Made by a program: the position numbers and the translations under genes. A DNA stretch of 64,000 nucleotides. Source: Azolla caroliniana. Taxonomy: Eukaryota; Polypodiophyta. This document shows positions 36,916-46,930 of the stretch, one piece after another. The stretch covers positions 14,942,001 through 15,006,000 of the forward strand of contig JBHGNT010000016.1 in NCBI GenBank assembly GCA_043228905.1. The letters run 5' to 3'. Within the stretch, counting starts at the first letter, position 1. Every line of letters begins with the position of its first letter. The notes beneath the pieces were generated by a model that saw only the letters and a program-made list of their open reading frames with translations, was not told the DNA's origin and did not search any database.

Positions 36916-37260
36916 CGCAAGTTCTTGCGTCCATGATGAGTATTATTTCTACCATCATTTCGAGATTGTAACTCTTTTATCAGTCTATTTGACACCAGTT
37001 TTATTGTCTTTTCATGAGGGATTGGCTTTTTATCTAGTTTGTTTAACTCACATTATGTCTTTTGCAAGTTTCTATGGTTGTAATCAATATCTAGTTTCTA
37101 TGGCTGCAAAAGACATCATATGAGGTAAACAAACTTAGATAAAAAGCCAAAATCCCTCAAAAAAAAGACAATAAAACTGGTGTCAAATAGACTAATAAAA
37201 AGAGATGCAATCTCTAAAAGATGGTAGCAATAATTCTCAGCATGGCCGCAGGAACTTGCG
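36916..37260. repeat. long imperfect inverted repeat (about 150-bp arms, 38-nt loop)
   Basis: The left arm 36916-37066 and the right arm 37105-37260 are reverse complements with roughly 85-90% identity by eye. Shared blocks include CGCAAGTTC, TCTATTTGACACCAGTTTTA and GGCTTTTTATCTA. Transcription of either strand would give a hairpin with a stem of about 150 bp. No terminal duplication is evident, so it may be a MITE-like foldback or an inverted-duplication hairpin-RNA locus. Confidence 0.85.
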
Positions 37261-37633
37261 TTTTCATTTTCGGCATCATCATCACCTTCTTCTTCCTTCC
37301 CTCTTCTTCTGCTTCCACCTTCGGGTCTTTCTTTCTTCTTCTTCTTCTTCTTCTTCTTCTTCGACTCCTTCACATGCTAATCTGTAGCAGCTTCAGCTTT
37401 CCTGTGTAATCTCTAGCTTCTGGTGCTGTTTCTTCTTCCCCTTCTTCAGATGTTCATCTATCGCAGCTTTTCCTGTGTAATCTTCAGCTTCTTCTTTCTT
37501 CTTCTTCTTCTTCGACTCCTTCAGACAAACGTTCGTTCATCTGCCGCAGCTTTCCCTGTGCAACCTTGTCGAGCTTCGTCTGATGGTTTTCCCCGCTCTC
37601 CCCTCCCCCTCTCTTCTGCTTCTGCTTAACAAT
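37261..37633. other. TTC-rich low-complexity stretch
   Basis: (TTC)n tracts occur at about 37330-37362 and 37490-37513, embedded in repeated phrases such as GCAGCTTTCCTGTG. Small direct duplications of the TCTTC/TTCGACTCCTTCA type run through it. The short open frames here are products of the repeats and are not called as genes. Confidence 0.5.
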
Positions 37634-37925
37634 CGGCAACGGTTCGGTTTGGAACCGAACCGTTAAACATGTTTGAAACCGTTAAAACCGCGGTTTCGGT
37701 TTTCAACATAGGTCTAATTTTTTATTTTTAAAACTTTATAGTATTTCATTATTTAGAATTTTTAAGATGTTCTAAAACGTGAGAATGTTTAAAAAAAATT
37801 TTTAAAAAAAATTTAATTTTTTTTTAAAAATTTACAACCGTTTAAACCGCAGTTTTGACTGCCGAACCCGAACCCAACCGTTGAAACCGTTAAGCCGTTA
37901 AAACGCGGTTTCGCGGTTCGGTAAA
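37634..37925. mobile_element. MITE-like element with AACCG/CGGTT subterminal repeats
   Basis: Both ends are dense in short inverted motifs: CGGTTCGGTTTGGAACCGAA, AACCGTTAAA and ACCGCGGTTTCGG on the left; AACCGTTTAAACCG, AACCGTTGAAACCG and GCGGTTTCGCGGTTCGGT on the right. They flank an A/T-rich centre of about 110 bases. Repeated short subterminal motifs around a non-coding core fit a non-autonomous hAT- or CACTA-type element. Exact terminal repeats and target duplication are not certain. Confidence 0.5.
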
Positions 37926-38020
37926 GAGAGCCATTAGGTTTCTTCTGCAAATACAAATACAAATACAAATACAGTTTTATATCCATCGGAATTACATGTT
38001 ACAAATTTACAAATACTAGA

Positions 38021-39233
38021 AAGATTATTGAAACTTCAAAGTATTTGCATGAAGAGACTAAAAATAGATTGGAGAGATCTAAGGAAAGAGAGGTGAGACT
38101 AAGAAGATCGATAGCGGCTGCCCAAAGAATGCTCCAGAAAAATCCCAAGTGTCTTTGGTCAAGATCAGGTTTGGAGGCTGCCAAAGAAACACTACAGCGG
38201 CTGATTGTGTCAAGAAATAAGATGGTATTCAGGAGTTCAGCAGCTTGGTGGAGTAGGAATGGGGACAAGGTGAACCAACAATTTTTTAAGTTTAAAAAAC
38301 CGTGCACAATTGGTAACTTCATTCCTAAATTGATCAAGGAGGATGGTTCACTTTCAGAAGATGTATCAGAGATCATGGAGGCAGTCACATCTCACTATAA
38401 TGGGCTACTATCAAATAATTATAGTCTCCCAGACCAGCCCTCACTGGCAGAATTTGTATTGGAGGGAATGCAACCAAGAATTTCAGAGGTTGCACAAGTT
38501 AAGTTGTCAGGGCCATTCTTGGAAGAGGAGGTGTCAGATGCTCTGGCAAGTATATGTAGAACGTCTTGTCCAGGAGACGATGGATTATCAAAAGATTTTT
38601 ATGAAAAATTTTGGGAAATAATTAAGGTTGACCTGGTTGCTGGACTAAATGAGGCATGGGATGATGGGTACCTCCCTGAACATTTTAAAGAGGGACTAAT
38701 ATTTCTAATTCCTAAGGTAAAGGGTATAGTATCAGATGTGAGGCAATGGAGACCGATTACGTTGCTCAACACAATCTATAAGATTTTTGCTAATATGTTG
38801 GCCAAGAGGGTCAAACCCCACTTACATGCGCTAATTAATGTTGGACAAACAGGATTCATGGAAAATAGATGTATAATCGATAATGTGTTGACCTTTTGGG
38901 AAGCGATTGCCCTGGCGAAGAAAACCAATCAACATATTGCATGCCTCATGCTTGACTTTGAGAAGGCATATGATAGAGTACAATGGCCTTTTTTAGACAA
39001 AGTCATGGAGCGGTTGGGACTACCCTCAAAATGGAGAGCAGCTGCGTTGGCGCTTTACAAAGGAAGCTTGAGTAGGGTGTTGGTACTAGGGCAACGGGGC
39101 CCATCAATTCCATTATGCAAGTCTGTCAGACAGGGGTGCCCATTGGCCCCCTACCTTTATTTATTTATCTCAGAGGCATTCTCTTTCTTTTTAAATAGAC
39201 CGGATGCAGGAATTCGAGGTTCGGTTGTCCCAC
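38021..39233 (+). CDS. LINE reverse transcriptase, N-terminal part (interrupted)
   Basis: The frame is open from the truncated 5' end of the LINE and runs to the LTR insertion at 39234. Visible RT blocks are WRPITLLNTIYKIFANMLA, GQTGFMENRCIIDNVL, LMLDFEKAYDRVQW (first catalytic Asp) and SVRQGCPLAPYLYLF. No genuine start codon is identifiable because the 5' part is lost. The last residues read from here run into LTR sequence and are not part of the protein. Confidence 0.88.
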
Positions 39234-39366
39234 TGTCAGGAACTCTATTAAGGCAGAGAAGGAATTAGTACTAAAAGAAGGATTAGTACTATTGTTGGGG
39301 AATAGTACTAAGACAGAGAAGGATTAGTACTATGAGAGGTGTCGAACTTTGAGAGAAGGAATGAGT

Positions 39367-39418
<52 letters not shown>

Positions 39419-39708
39419 TGATGCGAAAGATATATGTATTATATGACGGAAGATATACAACAGTAGTTAGAAGGCTTAAGACTGGCGTTGAACCGATTTG
39501 GTTCGAACTAATGCCTTGCGCCTCCTTTTATAGTGTCTTCAGGAATACTCCTGAAGTTTCTAGAATGTTCCAGAGAAATCTGGAATATACATCAATTTCC
39601 TAATAAAACCTAAATGAAAATAATATCCTTCAAATTACAACTCATAACCTAATGGTAAAGTCTCGACCCGTGTAACAAAAGGTTATGGGTTCGAGTCTAG
39701 TTATGACA
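39234..39708 (-). repeat. element A 3' LTR (475 bp)
   Basis: By eye it is identical to 51283-51749 except for the GA microsatellite: 22 units here, 18 in the other LTR, which accounts for the full 8-base length difference. On the minus strand it carries TATAAAA (39526-39532) and four copies of the palindrome TAGTACTA or close variants. The pol stop codon (39701-39703) lies just inside this LTR. Confidence 0.95.
39645..39697 (+). other. tRNA/SINE-head-like A box and B box in element A LTR
   Basis: TAACCTAATGG (39645-39655) resembles a pol III A box, and GGTTCGAGTC (39688-39697) a B box, at the spacing found in tRNA genes. A 7-bp inverted pair TCATAAC/GTTATGA brackets them, but a standard cloverleaf does not form. 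The same unit is at 51686-51738 in the other LTR. It is antisense to the element. It is not called as a tRNA gene. Confidence 0.55.
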
Positions 39709-42700
39709 CTATCCCCCCTTTAAAACGACGAGTTTTACGAGTCGTTTTGGATTGAGGACCCGGTTTCTCGGGATATCGTCGATGGAAGTCTTCTAGAAGA
39801 GCACGAGCATTGGTCACATTCTCGATCGGTTCCCAAGTACGCTCACTGGGACTATATCCTAGCCAATCGACTAGATAGTAGAGCTTGTTGCGAACAATCT
39901 TGGAATCGAGGATGGCAGCGACCTCATACTCAGGTCCATCTTCGAGCTCGATAGGAGGTGGAGGTTGTATAGTACGTCCTGGGATAGTGCTCTCGTGATA
40001 GGGTTCGAGGAGAGAACTATGAAACACCGGGTGTATCCGAAGTTGCGGAGGTAGCTCGAGACGAAAAGCGACATCATTAATCTTCCCGATAATACGGAAA
40101 GGACCTAATCGTCGATAATCCAACTTCTCACATGGGCGAGTAGTCTTGATGTGTCGTCGTAGCAGCCACACCCGATCTCCAATGTTAAAACTGGATGGAA
40201 GTCGATGACGATCTGCGTAGTCCTTGTGTGATTGTTGAGCTTGCTGGAGTTGAGTAGATAAATCCGCTTGTATCTTGCGTAACCGCTCCAAACGATCCTC
40301 CGCGTAAGGATTTGTGGACACTTCTGGGGTTTCAAGGACACACCACCGGGGATGATATCCCGTATAAGCGTAGAATGGCGTGACTTTAGTCGATGCGTGG
40401 ATAGCGTTATTATAGGCAAATTCGGCGAACGGAAGAATATCTGCCCAGTCATTCTGATGATAGTTGAGAAAGCACCGCAGATACTGCTCCAGTGTTTGAT
40501 TTGTTCGTTCGGCTTGACCGTCGGTTTGTGGGTGGTAGCCGGAGGAGAGGTTACAAGTGACCTTCAGCATTTTAAAAAGGTGCTTCCAGAATTTTGACAC
40601 AAACTGGGGTCCACGATCGCTGATGATATTATCAGGGAGTCCATGATGCCGACATACTTCCCGCATGACAATTTCGGCGGTGTCTTCACTAGATATTTCT
40701 TTAGTACATGGTAAGAAATGAGCCATCTTCGTATATCGATCCACCACTGTGAGAATCGCACTGAATCCCTTAGAGACTGGAAGATCTGTAATGAAGTCAA
40801 GAGCAATGGATTGCCATGGCTTGCTTGGAATTGGTAATGGTTCTAATAAACCATATGGATGATGTCTTGGCATTTTCGCTCTGCAGCATGTATCGCAAGT
40901 CCGAACAAAATCTTCGACAAATTGTCGCATACGGGGCCACCAGAATGATCGTTGTACTAAATCTAATGTTTTAGTACTACCAAAATGTCCTGCTGTATAT
41001 GTGTCATGGCAGTTTTGTACTACTCGAAGGCGGCAAGAACCATTAGGAACATACAAAAGTTCTTTAAAGAAGAGTAATCCATCACAGTATTTGAATTGCC
41101 GATAATCCGTACCTGGTGATTGTGATTGTGAACATGACGCTCGAGAGGGGTCAATTTGTGCTAGTATAGCTTGGGCGAAAGCGTCAGTCTTCAAGTCCTC
41201 ACGTATAGTATTGGTAATGTCGGAATCCACGGGCATGTCAAAGATCTGTGCTGCTTGCAGTCGTGCTGGACCCAAGATTACTTGCTTCTGGTTATCGAAA
41301 GCTGGCTCACCGGGACGTGGTGTTAGATACGAACGCCGTGATAATGCATCTGCCTTCCCTTGGTGCTTCCCCGGACGATATGTAATTTTGAAGTCGAAGC
41401 GTGTGAGGAAATGGGCCCACCGAGCTTGACGTCGATTCAGTACACGAGCATCTTGAAAGTAGGCAAGGTTCTTGTGGTCACTGAATACAGTGACCTGATG
41501 AGGAGATCCCTCCAGGAAATGCCTCCATTGCATAAAAGAATCAACTATTGCTAATAGCTCTTTATCATGAATTTCGTAGTTGATTTCGGCGGCGTCAAAC
41601 TTACGGGAGTGGAAAGCCACAGGATGTAGCTTCTCGTCGTTACCCTGTTGTGACAGAATGCTCCCCAATGCGAAATCCGATGCATCAGCTTCGATAATGA
41701 ATGGTTTTTCCGGATCCACATGACCTAAAATTGGAGCTGATGTAAACGCCTTCTTAAGACTCTCGAAAGCCATGTCCGTCTCTTTAGACCAAATGAATGA
41801 TTGTCCCTTCCTGGTGAGCTGTGTGAGAGGCAGCACAATTTTTGAGTAATTTTGTATGAACTTCCGGTAGAAATTTGCAAAGCCTAGGAAGCATTGCACA
41901 TCCCGCACCGAACGCGGAGTGTGCCATTCTATCACCGTTTTGACCTTGGCTGGGTCCATAGATATGCCTTCTGAGGAGATGACATAGCCGAGAAACTCCA
42001 CTTGGTTGCACCCGAAACTACATTTCTCTAACTTTGCATACAGACCATGTTCTCGAAGTCGTTTTAGTACTAATAGTACATGAGAATCATGTTCTTCTTG
42101 GGTCTTTGAATAAACCAGTAGATCATCCAAATAGATGATCAAAAAATCATCCAAGAGGTCTCGAAATATATCATTCGCCATGTGCTGGAAGACTGCCGGC
42201 GCATTAGTGAGTCCGAACGGCATGACCGTATACTCGAAGTGCCCATATCTGGTGCGAAACGCGGTCTTCCATTCATCTCCTGGTCGGATCCGTACGAGGT
42301 TATAGGCTCCTCGTAAGTTGATCTTCGTGAAGAACCTGGCACCGTTGATCCGTTCTAAAAGACTTGAGATAAGGGGAAGAGCATACCTATTTCTTACTGT
42401 GACCTTATTCAAGCCACGGTAATCTACAACGAGTCGAAGCGAGCCATCTTTTTTCTTGACGAAGAAAATGGGTGCGCCGGCTGGAGATTTCGAATGCCGA
42501 ATGAAACCGTTCTCCAAATTCTCCTCTATATAGGCTCGAAGGACTTCTAGCTCGGTTGGTGACAAATTGTAGATCGGCCCCCATGGCGGCTCTTTTCCCG
42601 GTTGTAAGTCGATGGCGCAGTCGTACGGCCGATGATGAGGAAGTGTGTTGGCTTGTACTTTATCGAACACATCAGCATACTGACGATACTTCTCGGGAAG

Positions 42701-42793
42701 TTGAACGGTGGACTCCTCTTTGGTGGTGCTGGAGGGTTGTACTGATATTGCAAAGAGAAACATTTCCTCCTTGCGCCCTTCCTCACGCAACTG
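39701..42793 (-). CDS. element A pol: RT, RNase H, integrase, chromodomain
   Basis: This is the downstream part of A's pol frame, about 1030 residues, cut off from the protease by element B. In order: RT with YLDD at about residues 220-223; RNase H with EADASDFALG and YEIHDKELLA; integrase with an HHCC zinc finger (HDTYTAGH then CDTCC) and a DDE core (ALDFITDLP, ISDRGPQF, GQAERTNQ); and a C-terminal chromodomain (YLVDWLGYSPSERTWEPIEN). Catalytic residues are present. Chromodomains guide integration to particular histone marks. The chosen left edge is the element B junction, not a start codon; the protein would be made as part of a Gag-Pol fusion. Confidence 0.94.
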   Translation of the reverse strand, partial: QLREEGRKEEMFLFAISVQPSSTTKEESTVQLPEKYRQYADVFDKVQANTLPHHRPYDCAIDLQPGKEPPWGPIYNLSPTELEVLRAYIEENLENGFIRHSKSPAGAPIFFVKKKDGSLRLVVDYRGLNKVTVRNRYALPLISSLLERINGARFFTKINLRGAYNLVRIRPGDEWKTAFRTRYGHFEYTVMPFGLTNAPAVFQHMANDIFRDLLDDFLIIYLDDLLVYSKTQEEHDSHVLLVLKRLREHGLYAKLEKCSFGCNQVEFLGYVISSEGISMDPAKVKTVIEWHTPRSVRDVQCFLGFANFYRKFIQNYSKIVLPLTQLTRKGQSFIWSKETDMAFESLKKAFTSAPILGHVDPEKPFIIEADASDFALGSILSQQGNDEKLHPVAFHSRKFDAAEINYEIHDKELLAIVDSFMQWRHFLEGSPHQVTVFSDHKNLAYFQDARVLNRRQARWAHFLTRFDFKITYRPGKHQGKADALSRRSYLTPRPGEPAFDNQKQVILGPARLQAAQIFDMPVDSDITNTIREDLKTDAFAQAILAQIDPSRASCSQSQSPGTDYRQFKYCDGLLFFKELLYVPNGSCRLRVVQNCHDTYTAGHFGSTKTLDLVQRSFWWPRMRQFVEDFVRTCDTCCRAKMPRHHPYGLLEPLPIPSKPWQSIALDFITDLPVSKGFSAILTVVDRYTKMAHFLPCTKEISSEDTAEIVMREVCRHHGLPDNIISDRGPQFVSKFWKHLFKMLKVTCNLSSGYHPQTDGQAERTNQTLEQYLRCFLNYHQNDWADILPFAEFAYNNAIHASTKVTPFYAYTGYHPRWCVLETPEVSTNPYAEDRLERLRKIQADLSTQLQQAQQSHKDYADRHRLPSSFNIGDRVWLLRRHIKTTRPCEKLDYRRLGPFRIIGKINDVAFRLELPPQLRIHPVFHSSLLEPYHESTIPGRTIQPPPPIELEDGPEYEVAAILDSKIVRNKLYYLVDWLGYSPSERTWEPIENVTNARALLEDFHRRYPEKPGPQSKTTRKTRRFKGGIVS
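39709..39722 (-). other. element A polypurine tract
   Basis: The minus strand reads TAAAGGGGGGATAG directly before the 3' LTR, the expected plus-strand primer site. It is also coding: it specifies the last residues of pol, whose stop codon falls in the LTR. Confidence 0.8.
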
Positions 42794-42797
42794 ACGT

Positions 42798-43474
42798 TGT
42801 CGGGGTTGCTACGCCCTTGCGTGCAGAAAGGAGGAGGGACCACGGGGGTCTTGGACCGAAGAGCAAGAGAGAGAGAGAGAGGAGAAGGAGAGACCCGATT
42901 ACACAGAACCGAAGATTGCACAGGGACACGGCCCAACAAACAGAGATCACAAATAAACGCCGACACAGATGGACGCAACCACTGAAGATATGTACTTATG
43001 AATGCAAGAAAATAACAGCTAAAGTGTTACAACCCACGGTGGGGCACGAAATAGATACTAACGAAAACGAACAGGGCGGCGAACAGATGCCGACCCCTGT
43101 ATGTCGCGACGCACGGAAAGGGGAAAACAGGTCGGAGGTGCTGCAGGGCGCACTCGGGGCGTTCCACGGAACAGCGCAAGCCTCCTCGAAACCTGCACAG
43201 GTACGCGATGGAGCAGAAGACAGAGAGAGTAGGAGTGAGAGAGGAGCTTCGAAATCGGTTCCGCAGCACTTCGTCCTCTCCGCGCGAGATATCTTTTCCT
43301 ATTCTTCCTCTTCCTTTTTTATATCCCGTCAAGAGGCCGTTTGGCATTAACTGCATACCAACCGAATCTACCCACCTAGGATCCTCGTATGTACTTCTTG
43401 GCGCGCGTGTGTGTAGAGCCGTTTCCCACGCCTTGTTCCTCCGATTCCTCTTGTGGGCGGTTTTCTTCACGACA
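42798..43474 (-). repeat. element B 3' LTR (677 bp, full length)
   Basis: It contains an additional 351 bases (about 42889-43239) missing from the partner LTR at 49205-49530; the rest looks identical by eye. The minus strand has a TATA-like ATATAAAAAAGG at about 43311-43324. Confidence 0.9.
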
Positions 43475-43546
43475 TCCGCCCCCACCTAACCGCGCATCCA
43501 CCGGTATGCGCCAAATTAAGTTGGCACGGAGAAAACCGGCCCGTCT

Positions 43547-46500
43547 TTACTCTTCGCCTGCCGGCCCTTCCTCGGCCTCGGATCGGTCGTCGCTGCTGTC
43601 CAGGAGAATCGGGTCGGGTTCGTTGTCGTGCCGCTTCTTGAAAGCTTTGATCCTCTTCCCGGCCACGGGTATCGCTATTCTCGTACCGTCGAGTTCCGCC
43701 AGATGATACGTCCCGTTGTCGTTGGCGCTCTGTACCGTGTACGGCCCGAACCATCTCTGTGCGAACTTCCGCGTTGCTCGGTGCTGGTTGTCGAGGCTGC
43801 TGTCGTAGACGAGCACCCAGTCACCTTCGTCGATTTTCTTCGGTCGTAGCCGGTGCGTTCGGTCGAACCGGGCTTTGTTCTTTGTCCTCGCCACCCGGAG
43901 CTTCTCCGTAGCCAGTGCCACGTCCTCCGGTCTCCGCTCGAGCTGTCGTATACGCGCGGCCAACAACTCCTCCCGGCTCATCTCGTCCCTCCAGTCGACC
44001 GTTGCCCACGAGGAGATCGTCCGTTCAATCGGCATGATCGGCTTCTGGCCGAACATGAGCTCTGTCGGCATGTACCCGGTTACCGAACTGTGCGTGGTCC
44101 GGTCTGCCCACAAGGCATAAGGTAGGAGCCGCGGCCAGTCACCGATTCGGCCTCCGCATGCCCGAACCAACGCCTTGACGATCGGTCCGTGTCCGCGCTC
44201 CACCTTTCCATTCGCCTCCGGATTGTACGCAGCGGTGAGCGAGAGCTTGACCCCCAGCCGGTCGAACAGCTCCGCGGCTTCTTCGGCGTCCAACTCCCCT
44301 CGGTCAGCCACGATCTTCCCGACGCACCCGTACCGGCATATCACGTCCTCGATCAGGAACCGACACACGGCCGCGGTCGTCTTGTTCTGAAGGGCTCGGC
44401 CTTCCACCTGGTTCGTCAGGTCTTCCCGTGCTAGGACCAGATACCGCATCTGTCCTACCCCCATCGGCATCGTCACCAGATCTACCATCCATTTGAAGTG
44501 GATCGTCGGAGGGTACGTCGGGTGAAGCCCGTCCCGGTGTCGGACTATCGAGTGCATCTGACAACTCTCGCAAGTTGACACGAACCGATGCACGTCCCGG
44601 TACAATCCCGGCCACCAGTACTTCCCCTTCAGCTTCTCAAATGTCGCCCACGTTCCACGGTGTCCAGCCCAAGGGCTGTCGTGGTAGGCCGCCAGTAGCT
44701 CCTCCTGTTCTTCCTTCATCGCCACCACCCGGAGCGGGACGCCGTTCCTCTTCTTCGGGTGCTTCCACAAATGCCCATCTCGGAGAAAGAATCGATATGC
44801 TTTCTTCCGGATCCGGTTGGCCTCATCCTTCGTCCATGACGCATCGGGCGTCATTGCCTTCAAAAACCCGCCGATCTGCAGCCACTCCCCGTCGTACTTG
44901 CTCGCGTCGAACTCGTTAAGCGCCGGAGTGCTCATCCCGTCGGTCGTTATGTGTGCCGTCTCGAAGAAATCCACGCCGACTTCTTCGTCTTCCGAAACCA
45001 TGCCGCCCTCGTCGTCGAACCTCGCCCTCGAAAGCATGTCGGCCATGGCGTTGTCTTTCCCGGAAATGTGTCGTATTTCCGGGTCCAGGGACTTGATGTA
45101 CGCTATCCACCTGAGCATCGCCAGGTCCGGAGTCGCGCATCCGGAAACCATACCGAGAATCGGCAGGCAATCCGTCTCGATGATCACTTCTGTCCCTATC
45201 AGGTAGTCTTTGTCGGCCTTAACCGCCGAAACAATACCCCAGAGTTCGCGTTTAACCTGGGCGTATCCTCGCTGCCGTTCACTAAGGACTTTCGCGCCGA
45301 ATCGGATCGGAAACCGATTGCCGTCCTCGTCTTCCTGGTTCACGACCCATCCGATCCCGGTCGGACTGGTATCCACCGTTATGAATACCGGGGTACCCTT
45401 CCCGTATACCGCCTTCCGGAGTGCCGGTGCCGCTGCAAGGGCCTCTTTCAGCCTCCGGACCGTTTCCGCATGCTCGTCTAGCCATTCGAACCTTCGCCCC
45501 TTTTTCAGCAACCCGTACAGTGGCTCCGCGACGTGTGCGTAATGCGGGATCCATATGTGGTAGAACGCGCATGCCCCCAGGAATCTCCGTAATTCCGTGA
45601 CCGAGCTGCAGTCGGGCTTCATCGCGGAGATGGCTTCTACCTTTGCCGGAGACGGTTTCCGGCCATATGGTCCGCACAGGTGTCCGACCACCATGATTTC
45701 TGACTGCCCGAAGGCCGACTTCTCCCCGGAGAAGGTGAGTCTCGCATCCTCTAGCCTTTGCAGCACCTTCTCGCAGTCGTCGATGTGCGTCGCCACGAAT
45801 CGCCGGCATCCGTCCGGCCCGATCGTCTCGTCCCTTTCTTCCACCGGGCATCCTTTGATCGGAATGTCGTCCAGAAACGGCATGGTGATGTCCGGGATAC
45901 AGTCCCTCAGAACCTTGTTCATCGCATTCACCATGTGGGCCACCGAGTTGGTCCCTCCTTGCGGCAGTGTACACATCCGAACTAGGCCGAGGGGAGTTCG
46001 CATCGTCGTAATGTCTCTGCTCTCCACGGCTAGCTGGAACTGGTCGTACCCTGAGTATAGATCCCCGACCGAGTAAATTGACCTTCTGGCGAAGGCCTCC
46101 GCGAACTCGTCTATGGTCGGTCCGATCCCTGCGTTCCGAATCGTCACTCGATTGACCGGCTGCAGATCCTGGATGAAGCGCAACGAACCGTTTTTCTTCG
46201 GTACGGTAAACCATCGATTCGAATATGGGGCGCTCGACGGCTCGAGAATTCCCATATCAACTTTCTGCCTCAGCAGCTCCATCAACTTCGGGATGTGAGC
46301 TCTCGGAACCGGGATTGGCTTGAGATTCCATGGTACATGCGGTACCGTGAATATCACCATCGGCTCCACGATCGTCGGGTCAACGCACCCGATTTCCTCC
46401 GGCGAGAATGCGAAGGCTTTCCCGTGCCTTCCGAGCATTCTCCGAAACCGGTCTTCCTCCGCCGGCAGTAGGAACCCGCCCCCACCGATTTTGAGCTCTC

Positions 46501-46930
46501 GGAGCGTCTCGTCGGTAAAGGTGTGTCCTATGCAGGCCGGATCTCGTAGACTAGGGTCCGATGCAACCCCTTTGATTCTCGACGTGCTGTCCTCCGGTAA
46601 GGGTGCCGCGACTGGCCTTACCTTCCGGTCCACAGTCTTGTACTTGGTGCTCACGTGGGCCGTCCGAACTGACTCGAGCCCTCGACCGAAGTCCGCGATG
46701 ACTTCATACATCTCCTCGGAACACACCGGTATCGTCCGGTCTTCGTTAAGGCCTTCTTCGACTACCTTTCCCAGCATTCCCAAGGTGTCGTCGAATGAGA
46801 CCGCCTCCACGGCTCCGTCGATTTCCTCGTCAGGGCCGAGAACTCCGCACGCTCGAAGTCTCCCCTCCGCCTTTCTCTTCTCTCGGCCGCCGATGCCGAC
46901 TGTCGTGCACGCTCCGCTGTCGGAGAACAA
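43547..46930 (-). CDS. element B pol: RT, RNase H, integrase
   Basis: About 1127 codons are open. The RT catalytic box is FLDD (MPFLDDIPIKG, about residues 351-354), not the usual YxDD; both catalytic aspartates are kept. An RT block VPKKNGSLRFIQDLQPVN and an RNase H block (VFITVDTSPTGIGW, YAQVKRELWG) are recognisable. Integrase has an HHCC finger (HDSPWAGH, CESCQMH) and a DDE core (MVDLVTMP, IVADRGELD, NGKVERGH). The frame opens at a TTG with no clear ATG, so translation probably needs readthrough, frameshifting or a junction with the upstream gag-protease frame. No stop or frameshift inside the domains is seen. Confidence 0.92.
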   Translation of the reverse strand: MFSDSGACTTVGIGGREKRKAEGRLRACGVLGPDEEIDGAVEAVSFDDTLGMLGKVVEEGLNEDRTIPVCSEEMYEVIADFGRGLESVRTAHVSTKYKTVDRKVRPVAAPLPEDSTSRIKGVASDPSLRDPACIGHTFTDETLRELKIGGGGFLLPAEEDRFRRMLGRHGKAFAFSPEEIGCVDPTIVEPMVIFTVPHVPWNLKPIPVPRAHIPKLMELLRQKVDMGILEPSSAPYSNRWFTVPKKNGSLRFIQDLQPVNRVTIRNAGIGPTIDEFAEAFARRSIYSVGDLYSGYDQFQLAVESRDITTMRTPLGLVRMCTLPQGGTNSVAHMVNAMNKVLRDCIPDITMPFLDDIPIKGCPVEERDETIGPDGCRRFVATHIDDCEKVLQRLEDARLTFSGEKSAFGQSEIMVVGHLCGPYGRKPSPAKVEAISAMKPDCSSVTELRRFLGACAFYHIWIPHYAHVAEPLYGLLKKGRRFEWLDEHAETVRRLKEALAAAPALRKAVYGKGTPVFITVDTSPTGIGWVVNQEDEDGNRFPIRFGAKVLSERQRGYAQVKRELWGIVSAVKADKDYLIGTEVIIETDCLPILGMVSGCATPDLAMLRWIAYIKSLDPEIRHISGKDNAMADMLSRARFDDEGGMVSEDEEVGVDFFETAHITTDGMSTPALNEFDASKYDGEWLQIGGFLKAMTPDASWTKDEANRIRKKAYRFFLRDGHLWKHPKKRNGVPLRVVAMKEEQEELLAAYHDSPWAGHRGTWATFEKLKGKYWWPGLYRDVHRFVSTCESCQMHSIVRHRDGLHPTYPPTIHFKWMVDLVTMPMGVGQMRYLVLAREDLTNQVEGRALQNKTTAAVCRFLIEDVICRYGCVGKIVADRGELDAEEAAELFDRLGVKLSLTAAYNPEANGKVERGHGPIVKALVRACGGRIGDWPRLLPYALWADRTTHSSVTGYMPTELMFGQKPIMPIERTISSWATVDWRDEMSREELLAARIRQLERRPEDVALATEKLRVARTKNKARFDRTHRLRPKKIDEGDWVLVYDSSLDNQHRATRKFAQRWFGPYTVQSANDNGTYHLAELDGTRIAIPVAGKRIKAFKKRHDNEPDPILLDSSDDRSEAEEGPAGEE

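Noticed and set aside
37116-37409. Lys-rich (minus) and Leu/Phe-rich (plus) frames
   Set aside because: They are translations of a (TTC)n tract and one arm of the foldback, not genes.
39645-39708. Functional tRNA gene in the element A LTR
   Set aside because: A and B boxes are present, but the acceptor stem at the position set by them does not pair and the T stem is poor. It is reported only as tRNA-like.
45282-46214. Second minus-strand frame of 310 codons overlapping element B pol
   Set aside because: It is an out-of-frame shadow of the RT region with no domain signature.
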